A stretch of DNA of 26,695 nucleotides. Source: Dinochytrium kinnereticum (lineage: Eukaryota; Chytridiomycota; Chytridiomycetes; Chytridiales; Chytridiaceae). The notes under the pieces are model-generated. The model did no database searches. It saw only the letters and a program-made list of their open reading frames with translations, and had not been told where the DNA came from. Position 1 is the first letter of the stretch; every line of letters starts with the position of its first letter. A program made the position numbers and the translations under genes. This document shows, piece by piece, positions 8,468-21,200 of this stretch. The DNA is taken from assembly GCA_027604005.1 (NCBI GenBank), contig JADGJT010000323.1, forward strand, positions 1 to 26,695, read 5' to 3'.

Positions 8468-10871
8468 ATGGCCGACTTGACGCCCGCGAGTCCTCTGGCT
8501 GCTGGTGGCATCGCTGGAGACGCCCTTCACCACGGCACCAGGTGAGCTTTGCTTTGGCAGGATCTTTGTCCCGCTCGCCCCCGTCATCCGCATCCCATTC
8601 TTCCTCCATTCCTCCCCCTGCGCGCTTGCCTGCGGGCGACGGCGTTGCAGTGTTCATGGACGCTGCATTTAAACCGGCTGCATCCTCTTCACGGCACGGA
8701 GCCTCTGACGGTTGTCGCTCACTCACCTTTGCGTCCGTCCCGATAACAAACAGCACAAAGACAGTCACGCAGGGCGACGGCCTGATCCTCGTCAGCCCCT
8801 GTCTTCCACGCGAAAAGCATCAATGGTACGGCGACACTCACACCCTCGAGAGCCGTGGTTTCATCGCCTCTGCCACTGAATCCGACACCGTCATCACCCT
8901 CCCCTCATCCGCAGATCCCCACCTCACCCCCCAATCGGCCGCAACCCAAGCCGCTTCATCCCAGACCCCGTCATCTGTTCTCGCTTCTGTCTGTGCGTCG
9001 GGCGATGTGGACGCTGTGCTGTCGCTGCTGAAGCTGGATAGTTCGAGGTCGAATTCCTCGGTGAATGTCTTGGCAGATACACCGGCGAGGGGCCAGTCGG
9101 AGGCCATGATTTCGGTGAATCGGCCGGTGAACTCGGCCGGGTTCCTGCCTCTTCACCTTGCGTCGAGCCGCGGGCACATTGAGGTGGTGGTCATCTTGGT
9201 GGATCGAGCGGGTGCGGTTGTCGACATGCCTGATACCCAGAATGAGGTGAGGGGGTTGCTTTTGCTTGCATTCTCTTCTTTCGCTGACCTCTTGCCCTGA
9301 TGGGTTCAGACTGCACTGCTGAAGGCCGCCTACAATGGGCATTCGGATATCCTCTCGTTTCTGTTGGACCGGAATGCGGATCCTAACCATAAGGATAAAG
9401 ACGGGTGGACAGCGCTCCACAATTGCTCATCGAGGGGGCATTACGCGGCCGCAGCCGTCCTCATTGAAGGAGGGGCAGATGTAAATGCTCAAAGCAAGAC
9501 AGGATTCACTCCTCTCAGTACGTGGCGTTGTTTTCCTGGTTTGAAAAACAATGAAAGGCTCGCTAATCTGGTTTTCTAATGACAGTGAACGCCGCGTCAA
9601 AGGGATTTGTCGACATAACTGAGCTTCTCCTTCAATCTTACGCCGATTCTCTCATCAAAAACGCCTTCGGTGACTCTGCCTACGACCTCGCTGCTCAAAG
9701 TGAAGAAGCTTACATCTGCGACATTCTTATCACAGCCGAGCATCAGAAACGACTCTCCTCAAAGCAAAATCTAGGATCGAACCCAACACCTTCCGGCCAC
9801 TCCAGCGTCCTCGAAATGATCCATGAAAACCAGCGGTCCGCTTTATTTTCAACTTCTCGATTTTCACCAGAGAACCTCACTCGGCATGATTCCCGTGGGC
9901 CCTGGACTCGCGCTGGGACAACTATCGAGACGAGACTTCAGGATGTTTCGTTGCCGAGGGATTGGTTTTGGTTGACCGAGTGGAGGGTTGATCTGAAGCA
10001 TCCGCGTGTTGATCCTGTGAGTGGGTGGCAATATGCTAGGGATTTTGGTGATGCTGACACGGTGTGGACCGCTAGCCCTGTTGGATCTGCGATTGTTGGG
10101 GGGTTTGTTAGGAGACGGAGGTGGATCAGGGTCAGAAGGCGGAGAGTTGATGCCGTGGAGGCTTTAGGGCCTAATGTTGATCAGTTGACTTTGGCAACTG
10201 GTGAGAGCCGTGCTGCAACCCCGTCGGTCGATGTGGGACGTGCCCAAGAGGCTGATTACATTGTTCGTGCTGAGCTCACGCTGGAGAACCTCAAGTCCGC
10301 AGTCTCACGCGCATCGACACCATTGATCAGCCTTAAAGAGGATCTTCGCAGATATGAAGAGGCCATTCAGATTCTTTTGAGTGGCATCAAATGTTAGTTG
10401 TAGAACTTAATTCATTACCTTTTGATTATGATTCTGACCGTTTTTTTGGTCGTTTTGCAGCGGATACTGATGGGCAGCGTAAGAAAGAGGCATCCAATAT
10501 CGTTGTTGGGCACCTTACTCATGCTGAATCTATCAGCGAGAAGATCAATGAGTTGCAGGGAACGGCAGGTGGATCCGGCTTCGGATCCGTAAGTGCTGTT
10601 TATTTCTCTTCCTAGACGTTTTAGATTCGTTAGATTCCTTGCTTTTGAATTTCACGAATTTTTAGATCATTTCCTTCTGTTCTTCTGGTTAAATCAACCA
10701 ATTTTTTTTTTATCTTTATTTTCTTCAATCACTCTGGATATTGTTCGACTTACTGAAATTCAGTCCTCAGATCTGATTTTGGAGTTTCGGGCAGCAGAGG
10801 GTGATGGGATCGAGCCGCATTTCAACGGCAGCAAACGCAGCAACTACATTAACTACACGACCAAGACATGA
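8468..10871 (+). CDS. Ankyrin-repeat protein with DysF (dysferlin/Pex24-type) domain
   Basis: Exons 8468-8541, 8754-9246, 9310-9517, 9586-10392, 10461-10588, 10764-10871; 605 aa. Residues about 153-285 hold ankyrin repeats (LPLHLASSRGHIEVV, ALLKAAYNGHSDIL, GWTALHNCSSRGHYAAA, GFTPLMNAASKGFVDI). Residues about 381-445 match a DysF domain: LPRDWFWLTEW, then GWQYARDF, a Trp, and VRRRRWIRVRR. DysF modules occur in dysferlins, TECPR proteins and fungal peroxisomal membrane peroxins. The tail (about 480-570) is predicted helical. No membrane segment is visible. Role unknown; a membrane-associated scaffold is a reasonable guess. The first intron (8542-8753) is the weakest call: its acceptor AACAAACAG was chosen because it alone restores the frame, so the first ~50 residues are uncertain. 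The stop lies 117 nt before the next start. Confidence 0.75.
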
Positions 10872-10988
10872 TGAGACTTTGAGGCATAGCCCTACCTATG
10901 CTGAGCAGGCAAGAGGTAGATTATTCTTAACCAATGTGTTTTTTCCAAGCTTTTTCGGTGCTTTTAGTAATATCCTTTAGACCCACCA

Positions 10989-12560
10989 ATGTTTCACTAC
11001 GATGATGATTCTGATGCAGAGGACGTCCCGACTTCAGACACAGTCAGATACGATGTCTGGGCTCAGCCTGACGAAGGCGTGCAAAGCGCCCCTCTCGAAG
11101 ACGGTGCCGGGCTTGCTCGACCAGACCAAGTGCAAGATGACGACGACGATGAGAGGCCCCAAATGCCCCCGATGCGGAGGTCTGGGAGCCATGAGGCTAT
11201 AACTTTAATCGCAACCGCAGCGCGGTCCCTTACACCTAGCGATGGGTTTCCTCCTGACCCCAATCGGAACAGAGAATCGAGAAGGCCTTTGGACCCTGAA
11301 ACCACTGATGTGACCGTTACAGCCAGCGCCAACCTTGCCACACGCTCCATTACGGTTGCGAGTGAACGCGGAGCTGCGATTCCTGTGACGATTCCTGGAG
11401 GGACGGATATGTCGGGGGGAGAGAGGTCGAGTTACTTTGATCCGACGTTTCAGGAGACTATGAGCCCGTTGAGCGCGGGACGTGGGGCTTTGGAGGCGAG
11501 AGCGGGGTTGGCGCCTTTGGTGCAGGCACCTGTTTATGAGTGGCAGGCGGATGAGGATGTTGCGGCATGTGGGAGATGCGAGAAGAGGTTCACGCTGTTT
11601 CTCAGGAGACATCATTGCAGGTGAATGGCGCATCTCTTGCTTAAGTTATTTTTTCTTTTGGTTTCCCATATTGACGTTATATGTATTGTTACTGTCGTCG
11701 CAGATGGTGCGGCCTAATCTTTTGCGACTCGTGCTCGTCAAAGCGGCTTCCCCTCAATCCAAACATTGACTCGCCCCTAGGGTACCAACGTGTTTGCGAT
11801 TCCTGTCACAATCTCCTTTCGGGCCCGCGATGCCCTCTTCCTCATCTTAACCGTCACATCACCAGCCCAACCAGCCCTTATCCCTCGCCGTCTTCCACCT
11901 TCATAACGACCCCCCGAGTCTCCACACCCGCCACATCCGCAACCGCCACCGAATTCCTCACGCTTCCTCATACCGCAGCCTCCGCGTTGTCGGCCCTCGC
12001 CTCGTCATTCTCTGGGGCGTGGGCGGGGTTCGCGTCATCGTCGTCACCGAACCCTGTTCCCGCACCCATCACCACTCGACCGTTGCCGTCTTCGACGCCT
12101 CAGAGGTCTGCTAGCACACCGAGTGTGGATGGGAGGAGCCTTGCTGAGAGCATTATGAATGAGTGTCCGGTTTGTCAGACTCAGTTGGATGAGTTGGAGT
12201 CTGCTGAGGATGCTGAGGCGCATGTTGCTGATTGTTTGAGGAAGGTTGCTGTTGGGAGGGGCGTTGGGATGGTTATCAGTGGGAATCGGTACATTGGTGG
12301 GTTCCCCTTCTTAGCTTCCTTCTTTTTCTTTTTCTTTTTCTTTTTTTTTTTTGACTAGACTTGTGGCTGACTTTTCTGCACTTCTCTTTACAGCTCAAAC
12401 CCTTAAGGAAAATCTCGAGGGCAAGGAATGTGTGATCTGTTTCAATGAGATGGAGGCTGGCGAACGGATCGCTAGATTGAACTGTCTCTGCATCTACCAT
12501 GAGGCCTGCATCGAATCCTGGTTCAAGCGCAGCGGGAACTGCCCTGTCCATTACAAGTGA
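10989..12560 (+). CDS. PIB1: FYVE-RING E3 ubiquitin ligase, Pib1/ZNRF type
   Basis: Exons 10989-11620, 11704-12296, 12394-12560; 463 aa. Residues 1-180 are acidic and apparently disordered. The FYVE finger (about 185-250) has all three signature elements: WQAD at 185, RRHHCR at 206-211 (split by intron 1) and RVC. This predicts binding to phosphatidylinositol 3-phosphate on endosomes or vacuoles. A Pro/Ser/Thr-rich linker follows. A small CPVC...HVADC motif near 340-375 resembles another zinc finger. The C-terminal RING (421-463) begins CVIC and ends CPVH; the final His in place of Cys is usual in Pib1/ZNRF RINGs. Domain order FYVE then RING is as in yeast Pib1, a vacuolar and endosomal ubiquitin ligase. 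The match is by architecture; orthology is inferred. Confidence 0.9.
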
Positions 12561-13150
12561 TTGTCGTTATATCATGTTCTTGACGTTTTGTTGTTGTTGT
12601 TGTTGTTATTGTTGTGCTTTGATGCTGATGGGTGGTCTGTTGTTTCTTTTCTTTCTTCTTTTCATTCTTTCTTTTATTTCGTGCTTCATTGCTCGTGCTC
12701 CTATGGAATTGCTCCCACAACCTCTCACCGCTGGGGCTTCCTCCAACCACGTTTGTTCTTTTACTGTTTCTTGACTCTGCCTGTTTATTTTAATAATACC
12801 TCTTCGCCTTGATCTTTTTGAACGGACTTTTTTTGTTTTTTGGCCTTGCCTTACTTGTTATTTCGCTGATCCCTCAAGATTCTTTCTGTGAGGTGGAAAT
12901 AATGCAACACTGGTTGAACATGAATATTGGCTATCAAATAACCACTCGTTATTTTTGTAAAGAGAAGAAAACACAAACAAAAAACAAAATCAACACTGAG
13001 GTCTTCATCTTCGACCCTCACAGAACAAAAAGCAGCGGCAAAAGGTATAAAATGAAAAAAAAAAAAAGGTGGGGGGGAGCTGCTTTTAACAGTTTAACAA
13101 AATAAAACCAGATCAACTAGCGTTAAATAAATCATCCTTGACGCCCCTTT
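12561..13150. other. Intergenic region between convergent genes
   Basis: The FYVE-RING gene and the minus-strand thiolase converge here. There is no supported gene. It contains a TTG/GTT triplet run (about 12588-12615), T-rich DNA likely to be 3' UTR, an A-rich segment with A12 near 13054, and AATAAA hexamers on the plus strand at 13101-13106 and 13126-13131. Both hexamers are over 500 nt from the FYVE-RING stop, so their use is uncertain. Confidence 0.5.
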
Positions 13151-15073
<1,923 letters not shown>

Positions 15074-15736
15074 GGCGAGAACGGAGAGGGGGCGAGGAGC
15101 GACGAAGGGTGGGCGAAGGTGAGCGTTGAAAAATGCAAGTTCCGGGAAATGTCGGAGCAGAGCAGAGGGCCCCTCCCCCTCGACGCGACTTTTTGAGCGC
15201 GACAAGAGGGAGCCTCGACGCGTCTTTCCCTCTGCTTTTGCCTATCGCTCATCCGCGCGCGCCGGGCGGAAGATAGCAGCCCTTGCAGGGGTTGAATTGC
15301 CCGTTTGCATGGTACCGCGTTCTCAAGGAAATGGTTCATGCGGTCGGGGTTGGGGGTCACCGCGTAAATCCCTTCGTTTCAGCCAGGATTGGTCTGAACA
15401 GAGAAAAGCATCCCGTCAATCTGTTCTCCAAAGTTGCCTCAACAATGATGTATGAGAAGACCTTATTGTGTGGGATTTAAGCAGGATAAAGATTAGACAT
15501 CGACATATCGAGTTCCACGATCGTTGTTCTTTGAGAAGTGCTGCGTATCTATCTAGAGAGAGGACAGGGAGAAAGTCGCTGGCGAGGATTTGGCTCTTGC
15601 TCTTTTGTTTCCTCTGGCTAGGGCTTCGATGGTTGCGTCCCGCTAGGCAAAGGGCTTTGAATTCTCGAGGAGTTTGCGCTGTCTGCTGGAACAGAACGGC
15701 CACAACTTTATCAGGACGATCCAGAGCGTTGATATC
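15074..15736. promoter_or_regulatory. Divergent promoter region, thiolase and Cache gene
   Basis: These 663 nt separate two divergently transcribed starts (thiolase ATG at 15073 minus, Cache protein ATG at 15737 plus). I see no credible gene. It must hold both promoters and leaders. The half next to the thiolase is GC-richer than the half next to the Cache gene. No defined element was identified. Confidence 0.5.
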
Positions 15737-17685
15737 ATGTCTTTTGTCAAACGAGGAGCGGTCGGCGTTGAGAGCAACCAGAAAGAGGGCGAGGGTGGGA
15801 AGAATGGGGAGGTGGAGGTCAAGACAAAGCAGCGGTGGAAATTCAAGATCCCGTTCTTTGCCCTGATGTTCTCCTACATCGCGGTGTCGGTCGTCATTGT
15901 TGGGGTTATAGGCTGGTTTGTGTTTTCCTTTCTCTTTGGCCCTTGCCTCGCTGTTTCTGTTGTTGCTTTGGAGGGATACCCTTTTGAATCCTTGGCCGCT
16001 GAGCTGAGCACTTGGACTGCTTCGCACTTTTTAACTTTATCATTCACCATTAAAATGTTATCCTGGAACGCTTTTCAGGAAGTTCACCATCGACTCTGCC
16101 AACACAAGCCTGCATGATCTTGCATCGAAAATACAAACGAGAGCAGTCAGCCAAGTCACCAATTCCATCATCCACAGTGCGCGGGTCGTAAATCAAGTCA
16201 CAAGTCTTCAAGCCGAAATGATAAAGGTGGGAATCAAACGGTCGTTTTTGTTTCTCTCCTTACTGATCCTTACCATATATTTTTTTTTTGTGCTGTCCGT
16301 GGAACTTTTATTGTGACTCTAGTCAAATACTTGGTCTTTTGCGGCTGCAAGAAGAAGTAAATCTTTCAAGGGAATGATTAGTGTATTAAAGCAGTTTCGA
16401 AAATGGGTGAGTCTCTTAGCAGTCTCATTCACGGAATATTAACTAGCTACAATTAGACATTTGGAGTTTTCATAAAGCCTGCAAGCGGGGATGTGTTTCA
16501 ATACAACTATCCAAACAATTTGAATGACACCACATTAAGACAGGTGCAGTGCTTGCCATTTTCGTTTTTTTGGATTACGATTCATAGAACGCCCATTCAT
16601 ACGTTCTTTTCTTCTGGCAGCATGAAATTGTTGGAGGTGTTGCTAGGGCTTACACCTCTGACCCGGAAGGAAGTCCTGTTTTAGTGGACTCGGATGCTGA
16701 GTCTTTGCCGCTTGCAGGGCTAATGGACACAACTGCTCCTATGTATACATTCGGCAACGCATTTTCGTGGCGAAACGGTGCGATCTGCATTCCATCGTTT
16801 TTCTTTTCGACCACAAATCTAATCCTATTCTCTCCCCGCCCCCCATCGCCTCCTATCAAACCAGGCGTGTATGTGAGGTCATTTTCTAGCAGCACAAATA
16901 ATGTCACTTTGGAGACAGCAGTGGTGGGTTGCGAATGGCCCCTTGAGCCTATGGGCTTTCGGGTGAATACGATATTGGATAAATTCCAATACACCATGTT
17001 TGCGACGGTGATCGAGATTGATACAGGAAGTGTTTTGCTCACCAGCGACAACTCCACTCTGGTATCCTCCAACAACGTTATCACATTGAACGAACTGCAA
17101 AACCCGTTTTTGAAGGATTTCTCTGGCTGGGTGTCCTCCAAATACCACGGTAGCGACGTGAGAGACCGCGCCCGATCGCTCAACGAGGATCTCTTACGGA
17201 TTGATGGGGACATCACTGCGACTCGAAGCGTCAATCATGAAACTTTCTTCATGAGGGCTTCGAGGATTGGGCTCAGTCAGTTCAACTTCAAATCCAGCTG
17301 GGTTGTGGTTATCTACATCAGCCTGGACGACATCAATTCACAGCTTCGAGGGGCATATCAAAAAACTGAAGTTATAGTCTTCTCCATCATGGGAGGCGTA
17401 GTGTTCATGGGAACTCTCTTTGCTTTCCTCATGTCGCGTCAGATCAAGCTCGTGGTCAGGCAGATCATCACGCTAAAGGATCTGAGGTTCAATGAAGTTC
17501 TAACTCAGGAGCGAAGCATGAAGAGAACCTCCTTTGTGCTGGAACTGGCGGATCTTCAACATTCCTTTTGTGAGATGGTTCTCACGTTTGCCGACCACAT
17601 AAAGTTCAGGGAGACTGCTCTTCTTCTGTCCGATGACCAATCGCCGGGAACTTTGGACCCGAATGATCTTCCCATAGCAACTTAG
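15737..17685 (+). CDS. Two-pass membrane protein with Cache-like extracellular domain, no output domain
   Basis: Exons 15737-15915, 16079-16226, 16323-16406, 16457-16543, 16621-16777, 16865-17685; 491 aa. A basic cytosolic N-terminus is followed by TM1 (about 38-60), roughly 325 outer residues and TM2 (about 388-411), then a ~80-residue cytosolic tail. The outer part starts with a long helix (about 61-130) and then a mixed segment with YTF, SWRNG and LLTSDNS-type strands, the usual plan of double-Cache ligand sensors. The tail (near 440-465: LADLQHSFCEMVLTFADHIK) resembles the coiled linker that in related receptors leads to a cyclase or kinase, but a TAG stop at 17683-17685 ends it. Nothing downstream encodes an output domain. 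The family assignment rests on layout only. The last intron (16778-16864, 87 nt) is in frame and stop-free, so it could also be retained. Confidence 0.65.
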
Positions 17686-18263
17686 CATATTACTGCATGG
17701 CTGGCTGCACATACCTCAAATAGTCTTGAAATGCATTACGCATCGCAGTTCGTCATCCCGCCCACAGATCTCTGTTTGAGGCTGTTTTGAGCCTGTTCAA
17801 TACTTGTAGATGCTTGACCGTCTAGAATGAGCCGTTTGTACATACCGTGTGTGTGTGTGTGTGTGTGTGTTGTGTTGGGTGAAATTGGAGGACGTCTTGC
17901 TTCCTGAAGCGAGTGAGTAAACGCCATGCTGTTTCAAGTCAGCGCAGCCAGACAGCACGATATCGCCGATGGAATGAATGAATGCAATATGACGGCGGGT
18001 GTCCCTCCCATTCACCCAGCAATGCACGCGCGGGTGGTGCCATGGACATGAAATAAAGCACACGCCAAAGTAAACCTGCCCTGCTCAGACGTCCCCGTCC
18101 TGCTGTTTTGCGCGTCGCCGTCGATGCGCGTCGCGCGTCGCTCGCGGCCATTTCGTTTTCGTTTCGTTTTCTTTAAAGTCCGTCGGTTGACAGACAAACC
18201 CAAAAACATTTATTTTTGCTGACAAGTCTGGCACAACCACCTCCTGCGAGACAGACCAACACG
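17686..18263 (+). promoter_or_regulatory. Intergenic region upstream of the CFAP97-NACHT-WD40 gene
   Basis: No gene is supported. It contains a (GT)12 run (17847-17870), an AATAAA near 18052 that could serve the Cache gene transcript, and TTTCG/TTTTCG repeats near 18150-18170. The final ~80 nt before the ATG at 18264 are the probable 5' leader. Confidence 0.45.
17847..17870 (+). repeat. (GT)12 microsatellite
   Basis: Twelve perfect GT units in the intergenic DNA after the Cache gene. Confidence 0.9.
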
Positions 18264-21200
18264 ATGGCCGAGCTGGCCTCCCCTCGGCCGCAGAGCCCGT
18301 CATCCGTCATCCGCCAGTCGCTGCCGACGCTGGTGGACGCTGCCGCTGCGTCCTGCTCGTCTGCACCCCGGGCACATGCCATGGCGGGTGTGGGGGCCGA
18401 GAGCACCACTGATGATGCGCACTCATGGATGGACGACGACTACGACCACGACCACGACCACGACGACGACGACGACAAGGAGCTGAGGAACGGCAACGAG
18501 GACGGGATGCGTCCTCCCATGGCTCCTGCTGCCGGTCCAGCTTTTGCGCATGTGCCGCTGCTGAATGATCACAAGAAGAAGGAGCCGGGTGCGAGAGGAA
18601 CACATCGACCAAAAGATCCCTGGGCGTATCGTTCGTATCAGCCGACGCTTCCCTGCGCCAACAAGCTGCTTCAGAAAAAATGGGACAGCGTCGCCCAGCG
18701 AGACCATGCGCTCAAGGTCAAGAACGCGGCAGCGACGGTTGACACCGCACCTCCCAAGAAGTACAGTCACCTCGTGTCCCAAACCAGGAAGATGCGGACC
18801 ACTGCAGAGCTGGCCGCCAAACTTCATGCGGAGAACAAGAACCTCTTGCGGAGGATCAAGCGTCAGATCAATTCGGCACCGATGAATGGACTCTTTCCCT
18901 CACCAGGCATCAAATCCGCCGCTCCTTCTGGGGATCCCGTCGCCCACGTTTACGGCGTCAATGGTCCAAGAAATAGAAGGCTGAGGGAGCAGACAAAGAA
19001 AGAGAATGAGGTGGGATGCTTTTACCTTTCTCTTTTTGAACATATGGCCGGATCATGCTGACCCCTCACAAATGCAAAAGCTCATCCTTCAGCGTCTGGA
19101 AGCATCGGAGCCGCATTACTCGCAGGAGGATTTTGAGCGTGACAGGCTTCACACCCTTCTCTACCTTCAAAATATCTCAAGGTTTCCCGCCAGATACAAA
19201 AAGGAGCTGGAAACCCTTGGCTCTCCAGCGAGATCCACCACCCCAAGCACGTTCACGACCGATTACCCTTCAGTGAGGCCAAAAAGTGCACCAACACCTT
19301 CCATCTCCAGCAGCATCAGCGCTCCCAGACCCCCTCCACATTCGCATGCCGTCAAACCCGTCACTTCAACAAACTCTATAGAGATACCGAAGCGTTGGGC
19401 TCCACGATCTCCCATTGTCCCAAGAGTTGCGAGGCTTCGCCCAAGGTCTGCACCCGCTCCAGAGACACCAAAGGAGCCTGAAAAGCCAAAGATTACGGCT
19501 CCTCTCGTGCCTAGAGTGGCGTATCTCGCCAAGAAGCCCGAACCAAAGAAGGAGCCTGTGAAGCTCCGTCCAGAACGACCAGAGGAGGTCCCCGGACACT
19601 ATGCGTTTGAAGATTCATTCCCTGGAGATGATGAGATGTATCTGACGGGAGACGGGTTTTCACTTATGAATGCCTCTGCGATGGCTGCTTCTGGAAAGCA
19701 ACCTTCTTCCAGCAGGCACTCGGATTCGGATGAAACAAACCGCGGCCTTATCACAGGAGTTCCTGGATTTTCTTCCTCGTTTGCGCTTCCTGAGCCGGCC
19801 AGCACATCTGTAAAGGTCTATCTGTCATCGCTGCCTGATGAAATGACGGTGGAACGAGAGAGGTTTTATGAGACGGCTGTTCCCATGGTAATCATTTTTG
19901 CATGAGTCATTTATGATGGCTTATTTGGTTATTAACATAAAATATCAGATTCGGGAGGCCTGCTTTGCTATGGGTCTCGAGTTTCGAATGGTCGACATGA
20001 AATGGGGGGCTCAGGAGATGTGGTTTGAGCCTGCACAGGTATTTGTCTCATTCTGTCTGTTTTGTGTTGTGGTTCTAGATCTGTTTATCTCAATTGACAC
20101 ACTTTCGAAAATCCACAATCTCAACCAGTGGAGCAAGCTATGCCTATGGGAACTCGAGAAAGATATCAAAGAATCGATGTCGGTAAACGCTATCGTGTTT
20201 TTTGGAAAGACCTCGTACGGCAGCAGGTGCCTACCATTCGAGATGGATGAGAGCATTTTTCAGCGCATCCTTAAGCAGGCGCGGAGGCTGGAGGAATCAA
20301 GTCATTTCAAGTCGGATGACTTCACCTGGTCCGTTAACCTTCTTGAGCGCTGGTACGAGCTTGACGAAACCTTTGTGCCGCCAAAGCGGGTACTGCGACC
20401 GCTTGCTGAGATGGTTACGGAGTTTGGTGATCCAGACACGAAGATGACAGCTTGGAACTTTTACTGGCAGTAAGTCTCTTATCATTTTGAGTGACTTTCA
20501 AATAGTACTGTGGACATTCTCTAACCTGAAAATATCCATAGGGGCCTATATTATCCAGCTTTGCAGAATGTTTTACGGGCTTCGGTCGTCTATCTGGGAC
20601 GCAAAGGCATTATGGACCCCGCATCAGTGCAGAAGATGGTTCAATCCACGTTTCAGGAGGAGATTGTTCGTGGGATCTTGAAGCAATCGCGAAGGGGAAG
20701 CTGGGAGCGAGGAATTCTGGTTACAAATCCGCTGGAGATTGGAGAGGCTCCTCTCGCGATAGATCAAAAGAACTCTGAAGCTGATTTGCACGCCGCGGAG
20801 GAGCATGCAAAGAAGGTTAAGAATGAGGCTCGCTTGCTGGGTGAATTATGGAATAATCTATTTGCAGCCGTTCCTTATGAGAACAGGATTTTAAAAAAGG
20901 TGGTCTTTCGGTTCGCTTTTGTTGTTCTTAAACCTTTTTTTTTTTTGATTTGGTTTTCAGGTTGACATTGAAGATCAGGAGGAGTCGATTCAGGGCGTTG
21001 TCGATGAGCTCTCGGACGCTGTCAAACGGCTCATCACTAGATCTCTCAGCTTCCGTTCAAAACCAAATACCTTAGTCGAGGAAATTATGGTCCATAACGC
21101 TCAGTTTCGCCAGAAGGCTCGGGATCATATCCGCAGGCAGCATTTGATCGACAAAGTCATCAACTTTATGTCACGTCCCGATGCGTGGCCACTTCCTCCA

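Noticed and set aside
10869..10989. Ankyrin-DysF and FYVE-RING regions as a single gene
   Set aside because: A TGA at 10869-10871 closes the first frame, no GT donor before it gives an in-frame link to the FYVE exon, and the second gene has its own ATG at 10989.
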